A stretch of 64,000 nt of DNA from positions 1-64,000 of the forward strand of contig JAFGMR010000079.1 in assembly GCA_016927425.1 (NCBI GenBank), read 5' to 3'. The DNA is from Methanotrichaceae archaeon (GTDB taxonomy: Archaea; Halobacteriota; Methanosarcinia; Methanotrichales; Methanotrichaceae). Of this stretch, positions 44,313 to 51,260 are shown one piece after another (the stretch's first letter is position 1; every line of letters starts with the position of its first letter). A program made the position numbers and the translations under genes. Below the pieces are notes generated by a model. The model was not told where the DNA came from. It was given only the letters and a program-made list of their open reading frames with translations, and searched no databases.

Positions 44313-44827
44313 GGATAACGGTGAGCGGCGCCCCTGGTACTGGCACAACAACGCTCGCGCGAAGGCTATCCCGGGAGCTCGATCTTCCTTGGGTCAACTC
44401 CGGGGATCTATTTCGCAGGATCGCGGCTGAGAGGGGCATCTCGGTAAGAGAGCTAAATCGACTGGCTGAACGCGGTCCAGAGATAGATTACCTGATCGAT
44501 GACGCCATGAAGGAGGCTGCGGCGGGGGGAGAAGGCGTATTCGAAGGCAGGCTTGCGGGACACATACTCGAAGCGGACCTGAAGATATTGTTAAAGGGCG
44601 ATATCAAGACCAGATCGTCTCGCATAGGCATGAGGGAGGAGAAGCTCTTCGACGATGCCTTGATGGAGTCGCGTGCGAGGGAGGCAAGCGAGGCCAGGCG
44701 TTATATGAAGTACTATAACATAGATATCGGCAACTTCGATGTATACCACCTTGTGATCGATACGGTGAGGTGGAACGAGCGGGGATGCCAGGAGATAGCG
44801 CTCGCCGCTGTGAGGTCGCTAGAATGA
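44309..44827 (+). CDS. cmk: cytidylate kinase (archaeal type)
   Basis: A 172-residue CMP/dCMP kinase. Walker A is GAPGTGTTT (about residues 7-15), followed by VNSGDLFR, the FEGRLAGHIL substrate segment and a lid region REEKLFDDALMESRAREASEARRYMKYYNID. It overlaps the upstream gene as ATGA and overlaps cbf5 at its own stop. Confidence 0.95.
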   Translation: MRITVSGAPGTGTTTLARRLSRELDLPWVNSGDLFRRIAAERGISVRELNRLAERGPEIDYLIDDAMKEAAAGGEGVFEGRLAGHILEADLKILLKGDIKTRSSRIGMREEKLFDDALMESRAREASEARRYMKYYNIDIGNFDVYHLVIDTVRWNERGCQEIALAAVRSLE

Positions 44828-45837
44828 CCAACGAGCTTCCAGCCCTCAAGAAGCGCTCCACACTTCGCAGGAGAAAGGCTCGATCCGATCCGGCTTTCGG
44901 CAGCGTGCCGGAATCAAGGCCGCTAGATAGATATCTGCGTCTAGGCGCGGTTAACCTCGACAAACCCTCGGGGCCTACAAGCCACGAGGTTGCGGCGTGG
45001 GTCAGGGATATATTGAAAATGGAGCGAGCAGGCCATAGCGGAACCCTCGACCCCAAGGTGAGCGGAGTTCTTCCGGTTATGCTCGAGGATTCGACGAGGG
45101 TAGTCGAGGCGCTATTGCAGGCGGGAAAGGAGTACATCTGCATGATGCGATTGCATCATACGATGCCGCGAAAGCGGGTAATAGAGGTATGCTCCGAGTT
45201 TGTTGGCCCCCTATTCCAGAAGCCGCCACTGAAATCCAGCGTATCCCGTGTCTTACGTATACGCGAGATCTACTACCTCAACGTCCTCGAGATCGAGGGC
45301 CAGAGGGTCCTCATGCAGGTTGGGTGTCAGGCTGGAACCTACATGAGAAAGCTATGTTACGATATGGGCCTCGCCCTCGGGTGCGGCGCAAACATGGAGG
45401 AGCTGCGGAGAAGCCGCGCCGGTCCGTTTGGAGAGGACGCATCCCTCGTAACGCTTCACCAGCTCAAGGACGCATACGAGGTCTGGCGCGAGGGAGGCGA
45501 CGAGGCCCCTCTGAGGCGCGTGGTATTGCCGGTGGAAAGAGCGCTTGCCCATCTGCCTAAGCTCGAGATCAGCGATAATGCGGTCGATGCCATCTGCCAC
45601 GGCGCGCCTCTTGCGGCGCCGGGGCTCGTCAGCCTGGAAACAGATATAAAGGTGGGCGACATGGTGGCGGTCTATACCCTTAAAGGAGAGGCAGTTGCCC
45701 TCGCAAAAGCCGCCCTATCCAGCAAGGATATGGAGACGATCGAGAAGGGCCTCGTCGCCTCAACCGAAAGGGTGATAATGGAGCCGGGCGTGTATCCCCG
45801 GCGCTGGAAGATGCAACGCGGAGCCGAGGTCGTCTAG
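44824..45837 (+). CDS. truB/cbf5: tRNA/rRNA pseudouridine synthase Cbf5
   Basis: A 337-residue archaeal dyskerin homologue, catalytic subunit of the H/ACA guide RNP with Nop10, Gar1 and L7Ae, and also able to modify tRNA U55. The catalytic Asp lies in GHSGTLDPKVSG. GTYMRKLCYDMGLALGCGANMEELRRSRAGPF is the conserved core, and a PUA domain occupies about residues 255-330. The last five codons and stop lie within the acceptor and D-arm of the following tRNA gene. Confidence 0.96.
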   Translation: MTNELPALKKRSTLRRRKARSDPAFGSVPESRPLDRYLRLGAVNLDKPSGPTSHEVAAWVRDILKMERAGHSGTLDPKVSGVLPVMLEDSTRVVEALLQAGKEYICMMRLHHTMPRKRVIEVCSEFVGPLFQKPPLKSSVSRVLRIREIYYLNVLEIEGQRVLMQVGCQAGTYMRKLCYDMGLALGCGANMEELRRSRAGPFGEDASLVTLHQLKDAYEVWREGGDEAPLRRVVLPVERALAHLPKLEISDNAVDAICHGAPLAAPGLVSLETDIKVGDMVAVYTLKGEAVALAKAALSSKDMETIEKGLVASTERVIMEPGVYPRRWKMQRGAEVV

Positions 45838-45920
45838 CGGTAGGGCGCCAGCCTGGAGTGAACCTCCTGGATAGCTGGTGACCCGTAAGGGTCTCGTGAG
45901 TTCGAATCTCACCCTCGGCG
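45823..45920 (+). tRNA. tRNA-Ser (GGA) with 14-nt intron
   Basis: The acceptor stem GCCGAGG (45823-45829) pairs with CCTCGGC (45913-45919), and the discriminator is G45920. The D-stem is GTC/GGC, the anticodon stem is CCAGC (45848-45852) with GCTGG (45874-45878), and the T-arm is GTGAG-TTCGAAT-CTCAC. A long variable arm GACCC-GTAA-GGGTC (45880-45893) and G73 identify a serine tRNA. The anticodon loop is 21 nt. Removing 45859-45872 leaves CTGGAGA with anticodon GGA. CCA is not encoded. The gene overlaps the 3' end of cbf5 by 15 bases. Confidence 0.92.
45859..45872 (+). other. tRNA-Ser intron at position 37/38
   Basis: The 14-nt intron sits in a canonical bulge-helix-bulge. Bulge AGT (45857-45859) and bulge ATA (45871-45873) flank a 4-bp central helix CTGG/CTGG (45853-45856 with 45867-45870: C-G, U-G, G-U, G-C), with the anticodon stem outside. 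A competing GGAG/CTCC helix also exists. Confidence 0.75.
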
Positions 45921-45942
45921 TAATTTTACATATTATGTCATA

Positions 45943-46472
45943 TCAATACTCTGAATCGGGATAATGTCTATCCTCCAAGCCCGATCTTCCAGAGCCGCCC
46001 CATGCTTTGATTCTTGCAGAAGCTTCTTCTCTAGGAAGCCATCTGCCGCTCTCGATCATTAGCTGAATTGAGTTGGCCCCCTCGGGCCTTGAAATTATAT
46101 TTAATTCGACAAGCCTATCCATCAGCCAGAGAGTTCCATGAACATCGACTCCTTCAGATAAGGCTGCGCTTCGCAATGCTCCGTCGCCAGTCAGAAGCAA
46201 ACATCCATCAAGCTTTGCCATAACCAAGGCCATCAAATCTATGCTTCCAGCCCGAGGATACTTCTCTCCTAGCTCCACAACGAGCGAGATCCCGCTGCCG
46301 TCGAGCCATCCCCTTTTCAGCCCTAACCCCTCGACATTCCGCAATACGGAATGAGGAGTTCATCCAGCACGGCGTCGGGTGCAACAAAATTATATGGCAA
46401 GGAAAATGCTTGCTCCGCCACCATTCCACAGAACAAGTCAATCCAGAAACAGCTGTCGGTGATGCATTTCAG
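45943..46472 (-). pseudogene. PIN-domain toxin, disrupted
   Basis: The N-terminal part (ITDSCFWIDLF, then VAPDAVLDELL) and the C-terminal part (SIDLMALVMAKLDGCLLLTGDGALR, 133-codon open frame 45943-46344) of a PIN nuclease are in different frames. An 11-base insertion (46342-46352 on the plus strand) lies between LDELL and RNVEGLGLKRG. It creates a perfect 6-bp inverted repeat around it and leads to a stop. The N-terminal part also lacks a proper start codon in frame. PIN toxins cleave RNA and pair with an antitoxin. The neighbour upstream is an Xre-ImmA protein, a known partner type. The gene looks dead. Confidence 0.75.
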
Positions 46473-47530
46473 CGGACCACGACCGGGATTCTGGCGGAAC
46501 TTCTAAGGGAGATGCCAACCGGGCGGCCGAGAAGCTCGGTGGCTTTGGATGTGGAAATGATGCCCCTGGACATGGTTTGCATCACAAGTTCTTCGAACCG
46601 CCGGGGGAGTTCGGGTTGTATCTGATCCCATGGCTCCACCTTCCGCCAACCCCTTTTGCCAAAGTATTTCCGTATGCTATAGAATTTGGCATCTGAAATG
46701 ACGCCTGCATCATATGCTCTGCGGATCCATGCCCCCATGCTCAATCCATACGTATGTTTCAGAGCATATAGGACCCTTGGATCGAGAGCAGATTTATCAT
46801 CTGTAAGCTCAGACAAGACGGCTTGGCGGGGGGCGAGAAGTGCGCCGGCAAATCTGTTGGCTGCTACCTCTTTATCTATTCCATCCGGCGACAATAAAAG
46901 GCGTCCTAGCTCGCAAGCCAGGTCAAACCTCTGTCTATCACCAGGAGTCTCTGCCCGCGTTATAATGGCTATGCTATTCTGCTCATCGCCTGGCCTGAAG
47001 GTCAGGCCATCAAACTTTGCATCCGCCTCGATGACTCCCACCTTGATACCCTTGACTTCGAGAATTTCGGTGAGGTTTCCTATGGGAGCAATGCCCAGGC
47101 CCCAGAGTTTGCGCAGATCTTCGGATGCCTTCTCTACGTCTTCGAAGGAAGACGCTTTTCGCGGAAACGCGGTCGGGTATATGAATGTAGGGGCGGCGCC
47201 TGCACCATAGACAATTCGCTCGATCTCCAGATATCTCTCAAGCCAATCCTGTACTCGTGCTAACAGGGTCCTCTCCATCTTCTTCCCGAGAGATCTGCGT
47301 CTTCGGTAATTCATGGGCGAGATGCTTGGAATGGTCCGTGGTCTGAGGAAGAATTCAACGCTAACTCCAAGCGCCCTTGCTAACCTGAGGAGAACCTTGG
47401 AGCCTGGCACATCCATATCGCGCTCGTACTTGGAGATAGCAGTGGGTGACACTTCCGCCCTTTCAGCAAGCTGGCTTATGTTCAGGCCAGACATGTACCT
47501 TCCGAGCTGGATGCGCTTTCCTATGGTCAT
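46469..47530 (-). CDS. Xre-family regulator fused to ImmA/IrrE-like domain with degenerate protease motif
   Basis: A 353-residue protein. The N-terminal helix-turn-helix (about 6-60; NISQLAERAEVSPTAISKYERD) binds DNA. Residues about 110-260 form an ImmA/IrrE (COG2856) domain, with IGNLTEILEVKGIKV and EVAANRFAGALLAP. The zinc motif HExxH is CELGR here, so both His ligands are missing and peptidase activity is unlikely. Such Xre-ImmA proteins act as antitoxins or as regulators of adjacent toxins. ATG 47530 has GGAGGAT four to five bases upstream. Downstream on the same strand is the broken PIN gene. Confidence 0.88.
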   Translation of the reverse strand: MTIGKRIQLGRYMSGLNISQLAERAEVSPTAISKYERDMDVPGSKVLLRLARALGVSVEFFLRPRTIPSISPMNYRRRRSLGKKMERTLLARVQDWLERYLEIERIVYGAGAAPTFIYPTAFPRKASSFEDVEKASEDLRKLWGLGIAPIGNLTEILEVKGIKVGVIEADAKFDGLTFRPGDEQNSIAIITRAETPGDRQRFDLACELGRLLLSPDGIDKEVAANRFAGALLAPRQAVLSELTDDKSALDPRVLYALKHTYGLSMGAWIRRAYDAGVISDAKFYSIRKYFGKRGWRKVEPWDQIQPELPRRFEELVMQTMSRGIISTSKATELLGRPVGISLRSSARIPVVVR

Positions 47531-47542
47531 TGTATCCTCCGG

Positions 47543-47564
47543 TTTACAAATTTACAATATATAG
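47543..47564 (-). promoter_or_regulatory. promoter and possible operator of the Xre-ImmA gene
   Basis: A TATA-like ACTATATATTG (about 47554-47564 on the minus strand) overlaps two direct copies of TTTACAA (plus-strand 47543-47549 and 47551-47557) at 8-base spacing, just before the ribosome binding site. This is a plausible autoregulatory site for the helix-turn-helix protein. Confidence 0.4.
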
Positions 47565-47599
47565 TGATCGCCTGAGTTAAAATATGTTTTGGCCCGCTG

Positions 47600-47808
47600 G
47601 ACCAGCCCCCTGGATCCTCGAAAGCAGCCTTCTTGAGGAGATCTTCGCCCAGAGCCGCCGCTTGATGGAGGCGAGGATCAGAGAGGGGCTCTGGGCAGCG
47701 GAGAGCTGGATCCCGCCCCCCCAGCCTGAAGAGGGGGGTGAAGAATCCCATCAGGCCAAAGCATCAGGCAAGGGCGGCCGGGCGGACGCCGTAGCCGCAT
47801 GAGGGCCA
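47600..47808 (-). pseudogene. decayed fragment of the pentapeptide-repeat membrane protein
   Basis: The minus strand from about 47808 reads GYGVRPAALA-stop-CFGLMGFFTPLFRLGGGIQLSAAQ. This matches the intact protein at 48960-50375 (GYGVRPSFTLAWCFGLMGIFALLFWLGGGIQLTAAW), with the Trp codon changed to a stop. The match fades after about 35-60 residues. It is a partial second copy. Confidence 0.75.
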
Positions 47809-47824
47809 GGTCTCTACATCTTCA

Positions 47825-48256
47825 GTGGAATTAGCGAAAGATATATTACGGATTCTCGGTATACCTAATCTGATGGCGGAAGGATTGGTCAAAGAAAATG
47901 AATCCGAAGGCATCGTGGAAGTAGGACGCAGGTCGGAGTACTACAGGGAGATAGTTCCAACAAGCATTTGGGGCGGCGTTCGGCCAGGATACATCGAGAC
48001 AATTGCCATTTCGTCAAAAACCAATGCCATTGAAGCCATGATCAATGGTAAAACCGTGATAGAGCATACCGAGGAAATTTGCCTTAAATTGACGCCGCAA
48101 CAGACAAAATCCCTTATTCGTTGGCTGCTAAGCCAGTTGAAGCATTATGAGAGCCTATATGGAAAAACAAAAACCTCTGAGGAGGTTGATATGTCAACCA
48201 AGCCACCAGAAGAGGTTCCATATTCAAGAATCGATGAGATTTTAAATGAGCTATAA
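47825..48256 (+). CDS. hypothetical protein upstream of RelE-type module
   Basis: A 143-residue protein I do not recognise. It is charged and has no membrane segment, and includes a likely C-terminal helix (QQTKSLIRWLLSQLKHYESLYG) and a Glu/Pro-rich tail. The GTG start at 47825 lacks a strong ribosome binding site. Its last codons overlap the next open frame. Its base composition is more AT-rich than the surrounding genes, consistent with recent acquisition along with the downstream pair. Confidence 0.55.
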   Translation: MELAKDILRILGIPNLMAEGLVKENESEGIVEVGRRSEYYREIVPTSIWGGVRPGYIETIAISSKTNAIEAMINGKTVIEHTEEICLKLTPQQTKSLIRWLLSQLKHYESLYGKTKTSEEVDMSTKPPEEVPYSRIDEILNEL

Positions 48257-48578
48257 TACATCAGCTGATACTGGTTTCGCATCCATATCCAATCAATGTA
48301 CGGAGAGATTATCCGGATATTTGGTTAAGGCGAATTCTAGCAGACTTCAAGGGGATTGGATATACCCGATCTTGAGAAGGCCGGGATCGCCAATACGGGT
48401 GCTGGGAACTGCAACTCCAGGACGAATGAATGGGCAATATGCCATGATTGGCTCAGATTTATCAATCGAGGAGATAGAATTGGATGCCTCTGAGATCGAG
48501 GAGCTGGATCGGCTAGCAGAAGAGACGAGGGAATGCGGGATTCCCTGGGAAGATCTTAAGGCAGAGCTCGGTCTATGA
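48246..48578 (+). CDS. probable antitoxin of RelE-type module
   Basis: A 110-residue open frame. Only the C-terminal part looks like an antitoxin: SIEEIELDASEIEELDRLAEETRECGIPWEDLKAELG is an amphipathic helix and toxin-wrapping segment. The first 60 residues are of odd composition. An internal ATG near 48426 (MNGQYAMIG) would give a 50-residue antitoxin of more usual form. The stop overlaps the toxin ATG, as is typical of toxin-antitoxin pairs. Confidence 0.6.
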   Translation: MSYNTSADTGFASISNQCTERLSGYLVKANSSRLQGDWIYPILRRPGSPIRVLGTATPGRMNGQYAMIGSDLSIEEIELDASEIEELDRLAEETRECGIPWEDLKAELGL

Positions 48579-48874
48579 GCTTTTCCGTTCTATTGAAGAG
48601 AGACGTCAAGCTAAAAATAGTATCGCTCCCTCCTGCACATCAAGAAAGAGTGGGTGAGCTAATCGATAGATTAGGCGGAAATCCATACCCATTAAAAGGA
48701 AAATTTGTCGACATTTCGTCAACAAATTCATCAAATTTTGATATAAAAAAATGCAGAGGCCATCAATCTAGATTCAGGGTAAGAATTGGCGGGCATAGAC
48801 TCGTCTATGAGATAGATGAATCAAGAAAACGTGTTCTTGTCTTGAAGCTCGATACAAGAGGTGATGTCTATTAG
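48575..48874 (+). CDS. RelE/ParE-family toxin
   Basis: A 99-residue protein with the RelE-type layout: an N-terminal strand and helices, then RFRVRIGGHRLVYEIDESRKRVLVLKLDTRGDVY, the common end of RelE mRNA interferases. The early LPPAHQERVGELIDRLGGNPYPLKGK segment is typical. The ATG overlaps the antitoxin stop. It probably cleaves ribosome-bound mRNA when free (family knowledge). Confidence 0.8.
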   Translation: MSFSVLLKRDVKLKIVSLPPAHQERVGELIDRLGGNPYPLKGKFVDISSTNSSNFDIKKCRGHQSRFRVRIGGHRLVYEIDESRKRVLVLKLDTRGDVY

Positions 48875-48959
48875 ATGTCTGGATCCCACTAACGGTGATA
48901 ACTACCATTAGGCCAAATGTCCCCCCACCATATGTAGATATGCCCCATCCCCAGGGCCC

Positions 48960-50375
48960 TCACCTGATCATCACATTGCCGAGCGTAACGATCAATAGCG
49001 CAAGCATCAGCCAGCCCAGGACATCCTCCGCCATCACCGCATACCTCCATCGACCCCGCGGCATCCAGTGGGGCGGCGGCTGGGATACGAAGACGAGGAT
49101 GCTGAAGTAAAGCGCCTCTGTAAATGAGATCTGCGTTTCTATCGGATGCCTCCAGGCGGCCAGAGCCGCCCGCGGAACCGAGAGCAGAGCGCCCTTTATC
49201 CCGATCCTCCAGGCGCGCTTGACCTGCGCCCAGATCCACGAAAGCAGCATCTTTACGAAGATAAATGGCAGCTTAAGCCACCATATGATGACGGCTGGGA
49301 CCCGCGCGAGGCTCCAGGCGGCAGGCGTTGCTCTCTCGTGGTCCCAGGCGGCGGTGAGCTGGATCCCGCCCCCCAGCCAGAAGAGGAGGGCGAATATCCC
49401 CATCAACCCAAAGCACCAGGCGAGAGTGAAGCTCGGGCGGACACCGTAGCCGCATGAGAGCCAGGCCACGGTATCGGTGACCTTGGACCAGAGAGGCTCG
49501 GGCCCATCCTGTCGCCATCTGCGGTACTGGTAATAGCAGCTGTCAGCGTCCTCATAGCGGCCAAGCTCCTTGAGACTCTTGATTAGGGCAAGATAAGCGG
49601 GGCCGTCGGCGATGAGGCCGCCTTTCAGGGAGGACCACTCCATCTCAAAGCGGTCGAACCTGGAGCCGGAGAGGTCCAGGGGGCCGAGGAATGTAGAGCC
49701 TTCGAAGTAGGCATCTCCGCCGAAGCTGGCAAACCCGAAGTCAGAATCGCCGCCGAAGGTGGACCAGCCGAAGCCGGCATCGCCACCGAACCTTGCCAAC
49801 CCGAAGTTCGCATTGCCTCCAAAACTGGACCCCCAAAAGTTGGCATCGCCATCGAAGCCGGATAGCCAGAAATCGGCATCGTCGCCGAAGCTGGCCAATA
49901 CGAAGCAGGCATCGCTGTGGGTGCGGGCCTCTCGGAAGTTGGCATAGTCGCTGAAGCTTGACCCCCCGAAGTCGGCATTCACTCGAATCTCGGTTGACTC
50001 GAAGGAGACCTCCTCTTTGAAGATTGTATTGTTGAGATATATTGAGCCATTGATAACGGAATTTGCTATCTTGATCGAGGTTGATATGACCTTACACCTC
50101 TCAGATACTCCAATAAGCGTGGAAATTAAATCCATTGGAAGGCTGTAATCTCTATCAACCTCCCTCGTCGGCAGGTCCAGCCCGCCGATATCCAGATCCC
50201 CCTCGATGAAGACCCGGTCGTAATCCACGGATTCGCCCCTCTCGATCTTCCCTAGGATCTCGCTCGCCTGAACCACCCTGAGCGGCTCCTCCGCAGCCAA
50301 GCCTCCGGCTACCATCGCCGCCAGCAGCGCCACCAGCGCAGCAACCGTGAGAGCGCACCCCGCCCGAGTCCGCAT
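48960..50375 (-). CDS. pentapeptide-repeat membrane protein with degenerate ion-channel C-terminus
   Basis: A 471-residue protein with a signal peptide or first helix (about residues 1-28). Pentapeptide-like repeats occupy about 125-240, with A(D/N)F in most units and Gly-rich SSFGG(N/D)A steps. A short cytoplasmic segment (YEDADSCYYQYRRWRQ) and four or more membrane helices (about 300-470) follow. The last segment EALYFSILVFVSQPPPHWMP...GWLMLALLIVTLGNVMIR resembles the pore of two-helix potassium channels, but the TVGYGD filter is replaced by SQPPPHW. It may be a non-channel sensor or a pore with altered selectivity. A decayed copy lies at 47600-47808. Confidence 0.75.
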   Translation of the reverse strand: MRTRAGCALTVAALVALLAAMVAGGLAAEEPLRVVQASEILGKIERGESVDYDRVFIEGDLDIGGLDLPTREVDRDYSLPMDLISTLIGVSERCKVISTSIKIANSVINGSIYLNNTIFKEEVSFESTEIRVNADFGGSSFSDYANFREARTHSDACFVLASFGDDADFWLSGFDGDANFWGSSFGGNANFGLARFGGDAGFGWSTFGGDSDFGFASFGGDAYFEGSTFLGPLDLSGSRFDRFEMEWSSLKGGLIADGPAYLALIKSLKELGRYEDADSCYYQYRRWRQDGPEPLWSKVTDTVAWLSCGYGVRPSFTLAWCFGLMGIFALLFWLGGGIQLTAAWDHERATPAAWSLARVPAVIIWWLKLPFIFVKMLLSWIWAQVKRAWRIGIKGALLSVPRAALAAWRHPIETQISFTEALYFSILVFVSQPPPHWMPRGRWRYAVMAEDVLGWLMLALLIVTLGNVMIR

Positions 50376-50507
50376 TACCCTCCAAGTATGCCCCTTCGAT
50401 TATCTATCCCTTCCCATCCCTGCCATCCGGGCGGTCCCAAAAGCCGCTGCCAATACCGAAAGAGCTAACTAGCTCCAGCCAGATACCTACCCCCTGAGGG
50501 TTAGTAA

Positions 50508-51254
50508 ATGGCAGGGCAGTCAGGGCCAAAGGAGGGCGAGGCCAGGTATCCGCGGGTGGAGTCGGGAATCCCTGGATTCGACGAGCTGGTGGACGGCGGG
50601 TTTCACCAGGGCACAGTCAACACGGTAACGGGCGGGTCAGGCACTGGAAAGACCGTCTTTGCAAGCCAATTTATCTATCACGGCCTGATCAAGGGGGAGA
50701 AGACGATGATCATCACCCCATCGGAGAGCTCGGCCTCCCTCAAGAGGGATCTTAACTCCTCCTTCGGTTGGGACCTCTGGAAGTACGAGAAGGAGGAGCT
50801 CCTCGCGGTCGTGGATGTGACCGATCCGGTGCTTAGATTGCAAAAGAGCATAGACGTCGACACCGTGGAGTTCCTTATCAACTTTAGAAAGCTCGTCTCC
50901 AGGAAGGTCTCCGAGGAGAAGCCAAAACGAGTCTTCATCGACGACTTGATGGCGTTCTTCACCGCAGTCGAGACACCTTTCAAGATGCGCTCCCTAGCTG
51001 ACGACCTCTTCGGCCCCCTGCGTGCAGAAGGGGTGACGTCGGTTGTCACCATCGGGACTACGTTTGGCATGAACGAGATACTGGAGTACGGGGCAGACTC
51101 CTGTACCATCCTCGACCGGATACGGATTGGTAACAACCTCGTCAGATCGATCTATGTAATGAAGATGAGGGGCTCGAAGATCTCGAACAGCATCAGGATC
51201 CTGGACATCTCGGACGAGGGAATGGCAGTGTCGACCCTCCAGCCTTACCCCTGA
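50508..51254 (+). CDS. KaiC-like RecA-superfamily ATPase, glycogen cluster
   Basis: A 248-residue single KaiC domain. It starts with VESGIPGFDELVDGGF, Walker A is GGSGTGKT (about residues 42-49) and Walker B is RVFIDDL (about 140-147). It is a second KaiC-like protein, different from that at 2173. It lies six bases before the glycogen synthase-like gene on the same strand, and a regulatory role in polysaccharide synthesis is suggested by this position (inference). Confidence 0.88.
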   Translation: MAGQSGPKEGEARYPRVESGIPGFDELVDGGFHQGTVNTVTGGSGTGKTVFASQFIYHGLIKGEKTMIITPSESSASLKRDLNSSFGWDLWKYEKEELLAVVDVTDPVLRLQKSIDVDTVEFLINFRKLVSRKVSEEKPKRVFIDDLMAFFTAVETPFKMRSLADDLFGPLRAEGVTSVVTIGTTFGMNEILEYGADSCTILDRIRIGNNLVRSIYVMKMRGSKISNSIRILDISDEGMAVSTLQPYP

Positions 51255-51260
51255 GGCGGC

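Noticed and set aside
45823-45920. tRNA read without an intron, as an odd long-loop tRNA
   Set aside because: A 21-base anticodon loop is not viable, and a canonical BHB gives a normal 7-base loop with a serine anticodon that agrees with the long variable arm and G73.
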